A DNA stretch of 64,000 bases. Source: JBDSLU01 sp963844435 (GTDB lineage: Bacteria; Acidobacteriota; Vicinamibacteria; Vicinamibacterales; Vicinamibacteraceae). The translations under genes were made by a program, and so were the position numbers. The notes below the pieces were generated by a model. The model did not search any database and was not told the DNA's origin. It worked only from the letters and a program-made list of their open reading frames with translations. Within the stretch, counting starts at the first letter, position 1. Each line of letters opens with the position of its first letter. The stretch is from positions 1 through 64,000 of the forward strand of contig CAWJOG010000019.1 of assembly GCA_963844435.1 (NCBI GenBank), read 5' to 3'. Shown one piece after another: positions 51,868 through 62,030 of this stretch.

Positions 51868-54788
51868 GCGCGACTCCCTCGAGGCGATCGAGAATGCCCA
51901 GCGCGCAGGCCGGGATCGGGCTGCCGGGCCCGAACACCGCCGCGACGCCGGCGGCTTCGAGTGCCGGGACGTCGGCCGGCGGCACGACGCCGCCGACGGT
52001 GACCAGGATGTCGGGCCGCCCCAGCTCCCGCAGCGCGTCGATGAGCTCGGGCACCAGCAGCCGATGGCCGCCGGCCAGGCTCGACGCGCCGACGACGTGC
52101 ACGTCGTTGTCGATCGCCATCTGCGCCGCCTCGCGCGGCGTCTGGAACAGCGGCCCCACGTCGACGTCGAAGCCGAGGTCGGCGAAGGCGGAGGCGACGA
52201 CACGGGCGCCGCGATCGTGGCCGTCCTGGCCCAGCTTGACGATCAGGATGCGCGGCCGGCGGCCGTCGTGCTCGATGAAACCCGCGGTCCGGGCGCGGGC
52301 GCGGGCGTAGTCGTCGTCGCCCGCGCGGCTCGTCCGGGTCGGTGGCGCCGCGTTCCGAGGCCCCGCGTTCGGAGGCATAGACGCCGGCGCTCGATTGCGA
52401 CGCCGCCTGGTAGCGGCCGAACACGACTTCGAGCGCCGCCGAGATTTCGCCGAGCGTGGCGCGCGCCCGGGCGGCGACCACGGCGTGCGCGAGCAGGTTG
52501 CCGGTCCGGGGGGCGGCGTCGGCCCCAGTGGCGGCCCCGGTCGTGGCGCACGCCGTCAGCGCCGCCAGCGCGCGATCCACGGCGGCACCGTCCCGCGCGT
52601 GGCGCAGCGCGGCAAGCCGCGCCACCTGCGCGTCCCGCACCGCGCCGGCGTCCACCCGGCGCACGTCGATCGCCGGGCTCGCCTCGCGGACGTAGCGGTT
52701 GACGCCGACGACGGTCTCGCGCCCGGTGTCGATGCGCGCCTGGCGTCGCGCCGCGGCGTCCTCGATCCGGCGCTTCGGCAGGCCCTGCTCGATGGCGCGG
52801 ACCATCCCGCCCATCGCCTCGATCTCCTGGATGTGCGCCCAGGCCTTCGTCATCAGCTCGTGGGTCAGGCGCTCCAGGAAGTAGCTGCCGGCCCAGGGAT
52901 CGACCAGCCGGGTGACGCCGCTCTCCTGCTGGAGGAAGCGCTGCGTGTCGCGGGCGACGCGGGCCGCCGACTCGCTCGGCAGCGCCACCGCCTCGTCGAG
53001 CGCGTTGGTGTGCAGCGACTGCACGTGTCCGAGGACGGCGGCAAGAGCCTCGATGGTGGTGCGGGCGACGTTGTCGAAAGCCTCCTGCGCGGTGAGGCTC
53101 CAGCCGGACGTCTGCGCGTGCGCGCGCAGCAGCAGCGACTTCGGGCTCTTCGGCGCGAAGCCGTGCATCAGCCGGGCCCACAGCACGCGTCCGGCGCGCA
53201 GCTTGGCGATCTCCATCGCGTGCGGCATGCCGACACCCCAGAAGAAGCTGAGGCGCGGCGCGAAGGCGTCCACGTCGAGGCCGGCGGCGAGCCCGGCGCG
53301 GACGTACTCGAGCCCGTCCGCGAGCGTGTAGGCCAGCTCGAGATCGGCGGGCGCCCCCGCCTCCTGCATGTGATAGCCGCTCACCGAGATCGGATTGAAC
53401 CGCGGCATCTCGGCGGCGCAGTAGGCGATCACGTCCGCGACGATGCGCATCGACGGCGCCGGCGGGTAGATGTAGGTGTTGCGGACCATGAACTCCTTGA
53501 GGACGTCGTTCTGGATCGTGCCGGCGAGGGCGGCGGGCGCGACGCCCTGCTCCTCCGCGGCCACGATGTAGAACGCCATCACCGGGAGCACCGCCCCGTT
53601 CATGGTCATCGAGACGGTCATGCGATCGAGCGGGATGCCGTCGAACAGCACCTTCATGTCCTCGACCGAATCGATCGCGACCCCGGCCATGCCGACATCG
53701 CCGGCGACGCGCGGATGATCGGAGTCGTAGCCGCGATGGGTGGCGAGATCGAAGGCCACCGACAGGCCCGTCTGGCCGCCGGCCAGATTGCGCCGGTAGA
53801 ACGCGTTCGACTCCTCCGCCGTCGAGAAACCGGCGTATTGCCGGATCGTCCACGGCTGGCGGAGATACATCGTCGAGTACGGGCCGCGCAGGAACGGCGG
53901 CAGCCCGGCGGCGTAGTCGAGATGCTCGAGCCCCTCGAGATCCGCGGCGGTGTAGATCGCCTTGACCTCGATCCCCTCGGCCGTCGGCCGCGCCACGACT
54001 CCGGAGTCCTCGTTCAATTTCGCCAGTGTTTCTGGGCTCGAATCGCGCGAGGACTCCGGAGTCGTCGCGGTGCGCGTGCGGACGGCGGAGGCGAGCGCGT
54101 CGGTCGCCGCCTCGACGACGTAGGCGCCGGCGGTCGGATCGATCACCGCCGTCAGGTGCGCTTCCTCGTCGAGGATGCGGAACACGTGCTCGGCGAGCAC
54201 CGGATCGAGGCCCTGGCCGGCGATCGTGAGGCTGTCGGCGCCGCCGAGGATCGCGCCGGCGGCGGCGATCGTCGCGCGGATCAGCGCGTGCCCGATGGCG
54301 ACCGGATCGGCGGCCGCCGCCACGCGCACGTCGGCGTGGATGGCCGGCTGCAGGCCCTGCTCGGCGCAGACCCGGCGCAGCGCACGCTGCCGGGCGATCT
54401 CGAGGAACAGCAGCGGGCTCGGCTCGACGACCAGCGTGATCGGCTCGCCAGCGCGATCGATCGCCTCCCCCGCCGCCACCGCCAGCCCCTCGACGCCCGA
54501 CCCGACGCGGATCGTCAGGTCGCTGACACTGCCCGGCGCGCGCCACTCGCAGCGCCGATGCGTCAGCGGCGCGGGAGGAGGCGTGCCGAGATCCTCGCGC
54601 CGGGCGTACGGCGGGATGCGGATGCCGTCGCCGATGTCCCACGCCAGCGCGCTCGGACCGGCGGACACGGCGTCGGCGGCCTCGCCGAGGTCGCGGCGGA
54701 TCGCCGCCGTCCACGCCTCGGCCGGCACCGCCGGAAAGATCGCGGCGAGCTGCAGCGGCAGGCGAGCGAAGAGCGGCGGGTCAGCCAT
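51857..54788 (-). CDS. Methylmalonyl-CoA mutase, small-subunit-like N-terminus fused to large subunit; one frameshift
   Basis: Interconverts (R)-methylmalonyl-CoA and succinyl-CoA with adenosylcobalamin. Residues 1-240 resemble a shortened MutA N-terminal region (FPAVPAEAWTAAIRRDLGEA). Residues 270-800 are the MutB barrel (LRGPYSTMYLRQPWTIRQYA, GFSTAEESNAFY, SVAFDLATHRGYDSDHPRV). The last 140 residues are the B12 domain with KLGQDGHDRGARVVA, where His is the lower cobalt ligand, then GASSLAGGH. The frame changes near 52335, in the linker before the B12 domain. The junction at residues 241-264 is encoded by a pair of CGACTCCGGAGTCG palindromes. A total of about 976 residues is longer than MutB (about 720), supporting fusion. 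Confidence 0.92.
53996..54066. repeat. Paired CGACTCCGGAGTCG palindromes, locus 2, inside the mutase gene
   Basis: The palindrome CGACTCCGGAGTCC at 53996-54009 and GGACTCCGGAGTCGTC at 54051-54066 face each other across 41 bases, so the pair can form one long hairpin as well as two short ones. The insertion keeps the mutase frame and encodes TTPESSRDSS and NEDSGVVA at the junction of the fused domains. Confidence 0.85.
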
Positions 54789-55281
54789 GGCCGCCCTGTT
54801 GCACGATCTCCACGAGACAGCCGAGGCCGGCCGCGGCGTGCGCCGGTTTCGGATGCACGAAGAACACGGTGGTGCCGCGCGAGCCCGGACGCGGCGCGGC
54901 GTCGATCACACGCTGGCCTTGCGCCCGCAGCGCCTCGAAGGCCGCCTGCGCATCGCTGACGCGATAGGCGACATGGACCAGGCCGCCGCGACCGCCGTTC
55001 TTCTCGATCTGCCGCGCCACCGGCGACGTGCCGTCGAGCGGCTCGAGCAGCTGCACCGCGCCGAGTGCGTCGTGATCGCCGGGCCCGAGCAGCACCTCGC
55101 GCACCTGGTCGGTGCCGTGCACGTCTTCGCGATGGATTTCCCGGAAGCCGAGGCCGCGCCAGGCGGCGACATGTGCCTCGAGCTCGCCGGCCGGCACCGC
55201 GATGGCGACGTGATCGAGGCCGAGCCAGCCGGGCACGCGGGCGGGATCGATCGACGTGCTTTCGAGGCTCGACGGCAGCAC
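54781..55281 (-). CDS. mce: Methylmalonyl-CoA epimerase
   Basis: About 166 residues, GTG start. Vicinal-oxygen-chelate fold with metal-ligand His and Glu blocks: GLDHVAIAVPAGELEAHVAA, VQLLEPLDGTSPVARQIEKN, GLVHVAYRVSD and GCLVEIVQQGG. Converts (S)- to (R)-methylmalonyl-CoA ahead of the mutase, whose ATG overlaps this stop by 8 bases. The first 15 residues (LPSSLESTSIDPARV) are extra, and a downstream GTG could be the real start. First gene of the operon mce-mutase-meaB. Confidence 0.92.
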   Translation of the reverse strand: MLPSSLESTSIDPARVPGWLGLDHVAIAVPAGELEAHVAAWRGLGFREIHREDVHGTDQVREVLLGPGDHDALGAVQLLEPLDGTSPVARQIEKNGGRGGLVHVAYRVSDAQAAFEALRAQGQRVIDAAPRPGSRGTTVFFVHPKPAHAAAGLGCLVEIVQQGGHG

Positions 55282-55392
55282 GAGGCCAGTCTAGCAGCCC
55301 GTGGTGAACGGGGCGCGGCCCCCTGACCGACGGCGGCTGGGGCACAATAGGGCCGCGCGGCCCGCCGAGGCCGCCGGCAGGAGACCAACTCG

Positions 55393-56860
55393 ATGACACA
55401 CGGATGGCAACCGGCACGCCGGAGGCTGGCCCGCGCGGCTGTGCTCGCGGCGTGCTCGGCGATGGCGGTGGTCGTGATGGAGACGCACGGCGTGGGACAG
55501 ACCTCAGCATCGGCGACGCCGGCGGCACCGGCCGACGTACGCTTCATGACCCTCGACCCCGGCCACTTCCACGCCGCCCTGGTGCAGAAGGAGATGTATC
55601 CGGGCGTGTCGCCGCAAGTCGACGTCTACGCGCCGCTCGGCCCGGACCTGCTCGGCCACCTCGCCCGCGTCAGCGCCTACAATCTGCGTCCCGGCGTCGC
55701 CGACCGCGTGGCGCCTCGACGTCCACACCGGCCCCGACTATCTGGCGCGGATGCTCCGCGAGAAGCCCGGTAACGTCGTCGTGCTGTCCGGCCGCAACGC
55801 CGGCAAGATCGAGCGCGTCGGCGCCTCCGTCGAGGCTGGCCTGAACGTGCTGGTCGACAAGCCGTGGATCCTCGCGTCGGCCGACCTGCCCAAGCTGGCG
55901 AGCGCGCTGGAGACGGCCGACCAGAAGAAGCTGGTCGCCTACGACATCATGACCGAGCGCTTCGAGGCGTCGAACGCGCTGCAGCGCGCGCTGGTCATGG
56001 ACGCGGCGGTGTTCGGCGAGATCGTCCCGGGCACGCCGGCCGAGCCCGGCGTCTACGTCGAGAGCGTGCACCACCTGATGAAGGTCGTCTCGGGCGCACC
56101 GAACATCCGCCCGACGTGGTTCTTCGACGTCACGCAGCAGGGCGAGGGCCTCAACGACATCGGCACGCACCTCGTCGATCTCGTGCAGTGGACGCTGTCG
56201 CCCGATCGGCCGGTCGACGCCAGGGCCGACGTCAAGCTGCTGGACGCCTATCGCTGGCCGACGATGATCCCCGAGGCCGACTTCAAGCGCGTCACCGGCA
56301 CCGCTGGCTTCCCCGACGCGCTGAAGGCCAACGTCAAGAACGGCGCGCTCGAGTACTTCTGCAACACCTTCGCCACCTACACGCTGCGGGGCGTGCACAT
56401 CTCGCTCAACGTGCCCTGGGACTGGGAAGCGCCGGCTGGCAGCGGCGACACGCACTTCGCCGTCTACCGCGGCACCAAGGCTCGAATCGAGGCACGGCAG
56501 ACCAAGGCCGACGGCTACAAGCCCGAGGTCTACATCGTGCCCAACCGCCCGGCCGATGCGCCGGCGATCCTCGCGGCGGCCAGGAGCCGGGTTGCTGCCG
56601 TTGCCGCCGAGTGGCCGGGCGTGGGCGCCGAGATGAACGGCGCCGAGATCAAGCTGGTGATACCGGACGCGCTGCGCGTCGGGCACGAGGCGCACTTCGC
56701 CCAGGTGACGGCGCGCTTCCTGAGCTACCTCCGCGATCGCACCACACTGCCGGCCTGGGAACGGCCCAACATGCTGGCGAAGTACACGGTGACGACGGTC
56801 GGCACGGAGATGAGCCGCAAGGTCCCGGTAAAGGTCGCGCCCCGCGTCGCGCCTCGTTAG
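55393..56860 (+). CDS. Secreted putative oxidoreductase with Gfo/Idh-like C-terminal domain, one frameshift
   Basis: About 489 residues; signal peptide ARAAVLAACSAMAVVVM. The first block, RFMTLDPGHFHAALVQKEMY, marks the acidobacterial putative oxidoreductase family. The frame changes near 55705. The Rossmann-like part has VVLSGRNAGKIERV and GLNVLVDKPWILASADLPKL, and the C-terminal domain has TQQGEGLNDIGTHLVDLVQW. The sugar-alcohol or keto-sugar substrate is unknown. Divergent from mce across a gap of about 110 bases. Confidence 0.82.
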
Positions 56861-57076
56861 TTGGCGGCGGCTTGCGCCTCGGCGCACCTGCCGCGGGCCG
56901 TCCCTTGCGGCGTGCCGGCTCGTCCTCGCCATCGTCACGCGGCGCTGGGCGCGCCGCGGCGCCGTCACGCGGGCGGCACTCGCAGGCGGACGGTTCGCGC
57001 CCCTGCCCTCCCCGTTCGTCAAGTCGTCACCGCTGCCCGCGTCCGTTCGTAGAGACTCCATGAAGAGGATCGGATC
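56861..57076. repeat. Gap with dispersed palindromic element, copy D
   Basis: The gap between the oxidoreductase and the DUF1223 gene is filled by copy D, about 56907-56978. Outer arms GCGTGC and CACGC flank the core GCGGCGCTGGGCGCGCCGC. The core differs from copies A and B at two paired positions (A:T replaced by G:C), which keeps the stem. Confidence 0.75.
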
Positions 57077-57886
57077 ATGGCGCGTAGGTCGATGGCGTGT
57101 GGCGTCGCAGCGGTGGCCGTCGGGTTGGCCGCGTGGGGACCGCGTGTGATCAATGCCGGTGGCACCGGCGGTGCCGCCACGTCGGCCGGCGCGGCTGTTC
57201 CGGTCCTCATTGAGCTCTTCACCTCGGAGGGCTGCTCGAGCTGTCCGCCCGCCGACACGCTGCTGACGCGGTTGGCGGCGGAGAAGACGATCGGCAGCGC
57301 CGAGATCGTCACGCTCGCCTTCCACGTCGACTACTGGGATCGCCTCGGCTGGAAGGATCGGTTCTCGTCCGCCGCGTTCACCGAGCGGCAGAACCGCTAC
57401 GCCGAGGCCTGGAAGAGCGACCGCGTCTACACGCCTCAGGCGGTGGTCGACGGGCGCGTCGAATTCGTCGGCACCGACGTGAACCGGGCCCTCGAGGCGC
57501 TGACCGCGTCGGCCGCGCGCCCGCACGCGCGCGTCGCCATCGCGCCGGCGGTCGCCGACGAGCCCGCATCGAAGCGCGCGGTGCGGGTCGACGTCGAGCC
57601 GCCAGCCGGTGCCACCTTCACCGCCGACGTGCTGCTCGCGGTCGCCGAGGACGGCCTGTCGACCGAGGTCACCGCCGGAGAGAACGCGCGCCGGCGTCTG
57701 CAGCACACCGGCGTCGTTCGCAGCCTCACCCGCATCGGCCGAGTCGCCAAGGGCGCGGCGATCCACCTCGAATCGGTGAAGGTGCCGATCGATGGCGCCT
57801 GGGCGTCCGGGGCGCTGCGCGCGGTCGTGCTCGTGCAGGACGAGAAGACGCGCGAGATCTACGGCACCGGCCAGCTCGCGTTCTGA
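57077..57886 (+). CDS. DUF1223 thioredoxin-like secreted protein
   Basis: 269 residues with an N-terminal signal (MACGVAAVAVGLAAWGPRVI). Thioredoxin-like domain with VLIELFTSEGCSSCPPADTL, where CSSC is the redox-type motif, then TLAFHVDYWDRLGWKDRFSS and VYTPQAVVDGRVEFVG, the cis-Pro region TPQAV. This is the full DUF1223 signature; a C-terminal beta domain completes the usual length. The function is unproven, probably periplasmic thiol chemistry. AGAGGATC lies upstream of the ATG. Confidence 0.92.
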   Translation: MARRSMACGVAAVAVGLAAWGPRVINAGGTGGAATSAGAAVPVLIELFTSEGCSSCPPADTLLTRLAAEKTIGSAEIVTLAFHVDYWDRLGWKDRFSSAAFTERQNRYAEAWKSDRVYTPQAVVDGRVEFVGTDVNRALEALTASAARPHARVAIAPAVADEPASKRAVRVDVEPPAGATFTADVLLAVAEDGLSTEVTAGENARRRLQHTGVVRSLTRIGRVAKGAAIHLESVKVPIDGAWASGALRAVVLVQDEKTREIYGTGQLAF

Positions 57887-57921
57887 CTGCGGGGCTGCCT
57901 GGCGCAGCCCGCTGGGGAAGA

Positions 57922-57954
57922 CGACTCCGGAGTCGAACTCAACTCCGGCGTCGT
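57922..57954. repeat. Paired CGACTCCGGAGTCG palindromes, locus 3
   Basis: CGACTCCGGAGTCG at 57922-57935 and a one-base variant, ACTCCGGCGTCGT, at 57942-57954, six bases apart, between the DUF1223 and cytochrome P460 genes and 12 bases before the next ATG. The second copy overlaps that gene's ribosome site region (GTGAGGAGCC). Confidence 0.8.
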
Positions 57955-57966
57955 GAGGAGCCATTC

Positions 57967-58494
57967 ATGATCCGCCACCTCGCCGTCATCCTGGCCGGCC
58001 TCGCCGTGATCGTCGGCCACGTCCAGGCCGCCGATCCCGCCGATCGCGTCGGCTTCCCCGCCGACTATCGCGGCTACTCCGTCCTGCGCACCGCGAACAT
58101 CACCCAACAGGCGCGGCTGGGCACGATCTACGGCAACGCCCAGGCAGCGTCGATCCACGACGTGGGCAAACTGCCCTATCCGAACGGCTCGGTGGTCGTC
58201 ATGGAGTGGGCGACGCCGCGCAAGGCCGCGGACGGCACGCCCGTCACCGGCGCCGACGGCCTCTGGGAGAAGGGTGAGGTCGTGCGAATCGACGTGATGC
58301 GCCGCGAGGCCGGTTACGGCACGGTCTACGGCGACAAGCGCGCCGGCGAATGGGAGTTCGCCTCCTACAAACCGGACGGCAGCCCGTTCGAGCCGAAGAT
58401 CGACGCTGCCGCCTGCGCGGCCTGTCACCGCAAGCCGGGCACGGCGCGCGACTTCGTCTTCCGCGGCCGCTTCCCGTCCGCCGACACGATGTAG
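57967..58494 (+). CDS. Cytochrome P460-type haem protein
   Basis: 175 residues; signal peptide AVILAGLAVIVGHVQA. One CxxCH haem motif, AAACAACHRKPGTARDFVF, lies near the C-terminus, and the N-terminal half VGFPADYRGYSVLRTANIT fits the P460 family. In known members the haem is crosslinked to Lys and oxidises hydroxylamine, or binds NO in the related cytochrome c'-beta. GAGGAGCC is the ribosome site. Same direction as DUF1223. Confidence 0.88.
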   Translation: MIRHLAVILAGLAVIVGHVQAADPADRVGFPADYRGYSVLRTANITQQARLGTIYGNAQAASIHDVGKLPYPNGSVVVMEWATPRKAADGTPVTGADGLWEKGEVVRIDVMRREAGYGTVYGDKRAGEWEFASYKPDGSPFEPKIDAAACAACHRKPGTARDFVFRGRFPSADTM

Positions 58495-58498
58495 CGCC

Positions 58499-59001
58499 TC
58501 ACTTCGCCGCGGGTCGACGCGTCCACGTCCACTCCTGCCCGACCGTGCGTCCGCCCTTCGGGCCTTCGACGCGCGCGTGCAGCGCGCCGGCGTCGTCGAG
58601 CCAGTAGAGGATGCGCTGCGGGAAGTCGTGCGCGGGGTTGGCGAACACGACGCGGCGATCGGCCTGCTCGATCAGCGCGAATCGCGTCGGCGGCTGGCCA
58701 CCTGGCTGCGCGACGTAGGCGATCCCCTCGGGGCCGCCTTCGATGCGCAGGAACTCGAACGACACCATCCGCGCCGTCCCGCCGCGGGTCGAGACGTCCT
58801 TGTGCAGGCCGACCAGCGCGCCACCGGCGGCCGACGTCCAGATCTCCTCCATCTGCAGCGGCCCGTCGCTGCCGACCCAGTGCCCCTCGAACCACGCAAG
58901 ATCTGCAATCGTCCGCGGGCTGAGCCCCGGGCTCGCCCCGGGCTCGGGGCCGGGCTCTGAACCCAGCTCAGGGCCGCCATCACCAACACGAGATACGTCA
59001 T
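58499..59001 (-). CDS. DUF6265-like secreted protein, one frameshift
   Basis: About 165 residues. The N-terminus MTYLVLVMAALS is a signal segment in one frame. After a change near 58955 the rest reads TIADLAWFEGHWVGSDGP, MEEIWTSAAGGALVGLHKDV, SFEFLRIEGGPEGIAYVAQP and NPAHDFPQRILYWLDDAG. This is a lipocalin-like beta-barrel pattern of the DUF6265 kind. Pro/Gly-rich linker codons at the break explain the indel-prone DNA. The function is unknown. Confidence 0.75.
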
Positions 59002-59070
59002 GTGGCAGAGTCTGCCGCAGGACGGCCGGCGCGTCTTGGAGAAATGCGACAGCCGGCGCCAGTCCCTGGA

Positions 59071-59925
59071 CTAGTCCGCCGTCAGCAGACGCAGCAGACG
59101 ATCGGGGCGCGTGAAGTGCACGGCGAGCTCGCCGTCGTCGCCGCGCCGCCCGGTCGCCCGCCGCGCGGTCAGCGCCTTGAAGTCGCGCGCCATGTGCGCC
59201 TGGTCGAAGTAGCCGGCGTCGAGCGCGACGTCGATCAGCCGATCCCGATCCGGCGCGTCGAGCCGCCCCAGGAGCGCGGTGAGGCGCACGATGCGCACGT
59301 ATTGCTTCGGGGTGAGCGCCGTCTCGCGCCGGAACAGGCGCTCGAGCCGCCGGCGCGGCAGACCCACCGCCGCCGCCAGCGCTTCGACACCGACCCGCCC
59401 GCGCCGCCGATGGATCGCACGCACCGCGTCGGCACACGCCGGCGCCGGCACGCGGCCGCCCGGCTGCGCCGTCACGTGGGCCAGGAGCCACGCCTCGGCG
59501 GCGCGCCGCGCGGACGCTGGACCACGGGCGCCGCGGATCGCGGCGGCCAGCACGGTCAGCGGCGCGGGTAGCTCGGCGAGCGGCACCTCGCGGTCCGCGG
59601 TGCCGGCGAGCGACGCGCCGAAGAGCGCGGTGAGCCCGCCCGGGCGGAAGCGCACGCCGATCGTCGCGACGTGCCGCGGCGCCTGCACGATCCACGGCCG
59701 CGACAGCGTGCCGGCGAGGAACGCCGCCGGCTGGCGCACGAGCCGCCCGTCGACGACGCGGGCGTAGCGGTCGCCGCGATGGACGATCAGCTCGGGGCAG
59801 CCGTCGGGAATCAGCCGATCGGGCGGTCGCGCGATCCGCGTCACGCGATCGGACACGCTCCAGACGCACTCGATCGCCGCGGCGAGCGGAGCCGGCGCCG
59901 GACGTTCGACGTAGTGGAGGGCCAC
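59071..59925 (-). CDS. AraC-family transcriptional regulator
   Basis: 284 residues. The N-terminal sensor (YVERPAPAPLAAAIECVWSV, DGCPELIVHRGDRYARV, IGVRFRPGGLTALFG) is the DUF6597-type domain. The C-terminal AraC double HTH covers about residues 180-270 (VGVEALAAAVGLPRRRLERL, FRRETALTPKQYVRIVRLTA, IDVALDAGYFDQAHMARDFK). The effector is unknown. The gene follows a small hypothetical membrane gene on the same strand. Confidence 0.9.
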   Translation of the reverse strand: MALHYVERPAPAPLAAAIECVWSVSDRVTRIARPPDRLIPDGCPELIVHRGDRYARVVDGRLVRQPAAFLAGTLSRPWIVQAPRHVATIGVRFRPGGLTALFGASLAGTADREVPLAELPAPLTVLAAAIRGARGPASARRAAEAWLLAHVTAQPGGRVPAPACADAVRAIHRRRGRVGVEALAAAVGLPRRRLERLFRRETALTPKQYVRIVRLTALLGRLDAPDRDRLIDVALDAGYFDQAHMARDFKALTARRATGRRGDDGELAVHFTRPDRLLRLLTAD

Positions 59926-59944
59926 GGTCGGGACGACGCGTCGA

Positions 59945-60422
59945 CTACCCGGTCGCGGCCGCGGCCCCGGCGTCGTCGTCGCGCTTCCAGATGAGCATGG
60001 CCAGCCACAGCACGAACAAGCGGACCGGCACGGGCAGCGTGTCGGGCAGCGTGGCGGTGGCGCGGCGGGACCACATCGTGCGCGGCCTGACGTCGCCGAC
60101 CTCGCGCTCGCCTTCGTGGAGCACCAGCGCCCGCCCCCACGCCGAACGCGGCCGCAGCCGACAGCGTCCGTCCGCTGAACGTCACGGTGAACCCGCGCCG
60201 GAACACGCTCGGCCGGGTCGCGGTCGCCACGATCGTGCCGCCCGATTCGAGCCGGAAGCCGCCCGAGATGAATCCTTCGCGGACGATGGAGAACGTCCGG
60301 CCCGCCACGGTGAGGTCGCCGCGCTCACGCCATACCGAGATGTCGAGCGTCCCCAGCGGCTTCCCGTCGTCGGCGACGGTGAACGCCCACGAGAACCATC
60401 GGGTCGGTTCGAGCTGCAGCAT
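59945..60422 (-). CDS. Small hypothetical protein with C-terminal membrane helix, one frameshift
   Basis: About 158 residues. The soluble part, MLQLEPTRWFSWAFTVADDG then FSIVREGFISGGFRLESGG, is beta-rich. After a frame change near 60130 the C-terminus VLHEGEREVGDVRPRTM runs into a hydrophobic helix (PVRLFVLWLAMLIW) and a basic tail, with the stop at 59945-59947. It may be anchored by its C-terminus. Not recognised as a named family. Confidence 0.6.
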
Positions 60423-60507
60423 GTCGCGTCCTCCTGCCCCAGTCTACGAAGCCATCCGAGGCCGGGTTCGGGCGACGGGCGCGAGTTTACGCTGCCGTGT
60501 CACACGC

Positions 60508-61955
60508 TCAGGGCGCCGGCACGAGGCGGACGATCTGTCCCGGGTGTGTCGAAGACCACCAGGAGCGTGCCATCCGGCGCGTTGACGACGTGTCGGATGC
60601 GGCCAAAGCCGCGCAGCAGGGTCTCCTGGTGCGTGACCTTGCCGTTGGCGACCTCGAGCCGGACGAGCTGCTGCCCGGCCAGGCCCGCCGCGAAGAGGTG
60701 GCCCTTCCACTTCGGGAACTTGTCGCCACGATAGAACGAGATTCCGCTGACGGCGATCGAGGGCGTCCAGTGCAGCACGGGGTCGACCATTCCAGGCACC
60801 TGGACGACGGTCGTCGGCGTCATCGGCGTGCCGTCGTAGTTCATGCCGTGCGTGGCGGCCGGCCAGCCGTAGTTCTTGCCCTTCTCGATCACGTTCAGCT
60901 CGTCGCCGCCGCGCGGCCCGTGCTCGCTCGCCCACAGCGCGCCGGTCGCCGGATCGACGTCGATGCCCTGCGGGTTGCGGTGGCCGTAGCTCCAGATCGA
61001 CTTCACCGCGCCGGGCGTGTCGACGAACGGGTTGTCCTTCGGCGCCGTGCCGTCGTCGCTGGACGCGATGGATCTTGCCGTAGGGGCTCTTCAGGTCCTG
61101 CGGCGTGTCGAGGTGGCCGCGGTCGCCGATCGAGTAGTAGAGGAACTTGTCCTTGTCGAAGAAGAAGCGCAAGCCGAAGTGCGTATTGTCCGGCCAGTAG
61201 AGATCCTGCGGGGCCTGGAAGAGCGTCTGCTGCTCGGTGAGGGCGCCGTCCTTGATGCGGCCGCGGATGATGCGCGTCGTCGACGCGCCCTGCGCCGCCC
61301 CGCCGGTTTCGCTGAACGCCAGGTAGAGCCAGCCGGTCTTCTCGTAGTCGGGATGCAGCGCGACATCCATCAGGCCGCCGTCCTGACGCACCCAGACCGG
61401 CGGCAGGCCGGTGATCGGCGGCCCGGCGACGCCGTTGCGGAAGATGCGCAGCCGCCCGGAGCGCTCGGGCACGAGCAGCGCCCCGTCCGGCAGGATCTCG
61501 ACGTCCCAGGGGTTCTGCAGGCCCTCGACGACCGTCTCGACGCGGAACGCGTGCTGCTCGGAGGTCACGGCGCCGGTCGGCAGCGGCGGCGGCCCGGTCC
61601 GCGAGAGCGGGCTGCTGGCGGCGCGTTCGCGCAGCTCGCGGATGTAGATCACCATCGCGCGGATGTCCTGCTCGTTCAGCGTCGCGCCGAACGGCGGCAT
61701 GGGCGTGCCCGGCCACCCGTTCTTGATGCTGGCGGCGATCTCCGCGTCGCTGCCGCCGTGCGCCCAGGTGTCGTCGAGCAGGCTCGGCGCCGAGCCGCCG
61801 CTGCCGTCGGGACCGTGACAGCTGGCGCACACCTGTCCGAAGGTGGCGACGATGCCGCGCGGCGGCTGCGCGGCCTGTGCGAAGAGACGAGGCGCGGCCA
61901 CCGCCGCGCCGAGGAGGGTGGCGGCAACCGCCGCACCGGCGAACCATCGGGACAT
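60508..61955 (-). CDS. Cytochrome c fused to PQQ-dependent sugar dehydrogenase, two frameshifts
   Basis: About 482 residues; signal peptide WFAGAAVAATLLGAAVAAP. Residues 40-110 are a c-type cytochrome with CASCHGPDGSGG and a distal Met in GTPMPPFG. The rest is a six-bladed glucose/sorbosone dehydrogenase propeller: NPWDVEILPDGALLVPERSG, GGLMDVALHPDYEKTGWLYL, NTHFGLRFFFDKDKFLYYS, HRNPQGIDVDPATGALWASE and LNVIEKGKNYGWP, which holds the catalytic and PQQ-binding region. The frame changes near 61065 and 60545; the true end reads FDTPGQIVRLVPAP. The dehydrogenase would pass electrons to its own haem, coupling periplasmic sugar oxidation to respiration. Confidence 0.9.
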
Positions 61956-62030
61956 GGCGAACAGGGTACCCCATCCCGGGACGGCTGCCATCCCGGGACG
62001 AGTGGGTATCAGCGCGGATCGCGCCGTGGA

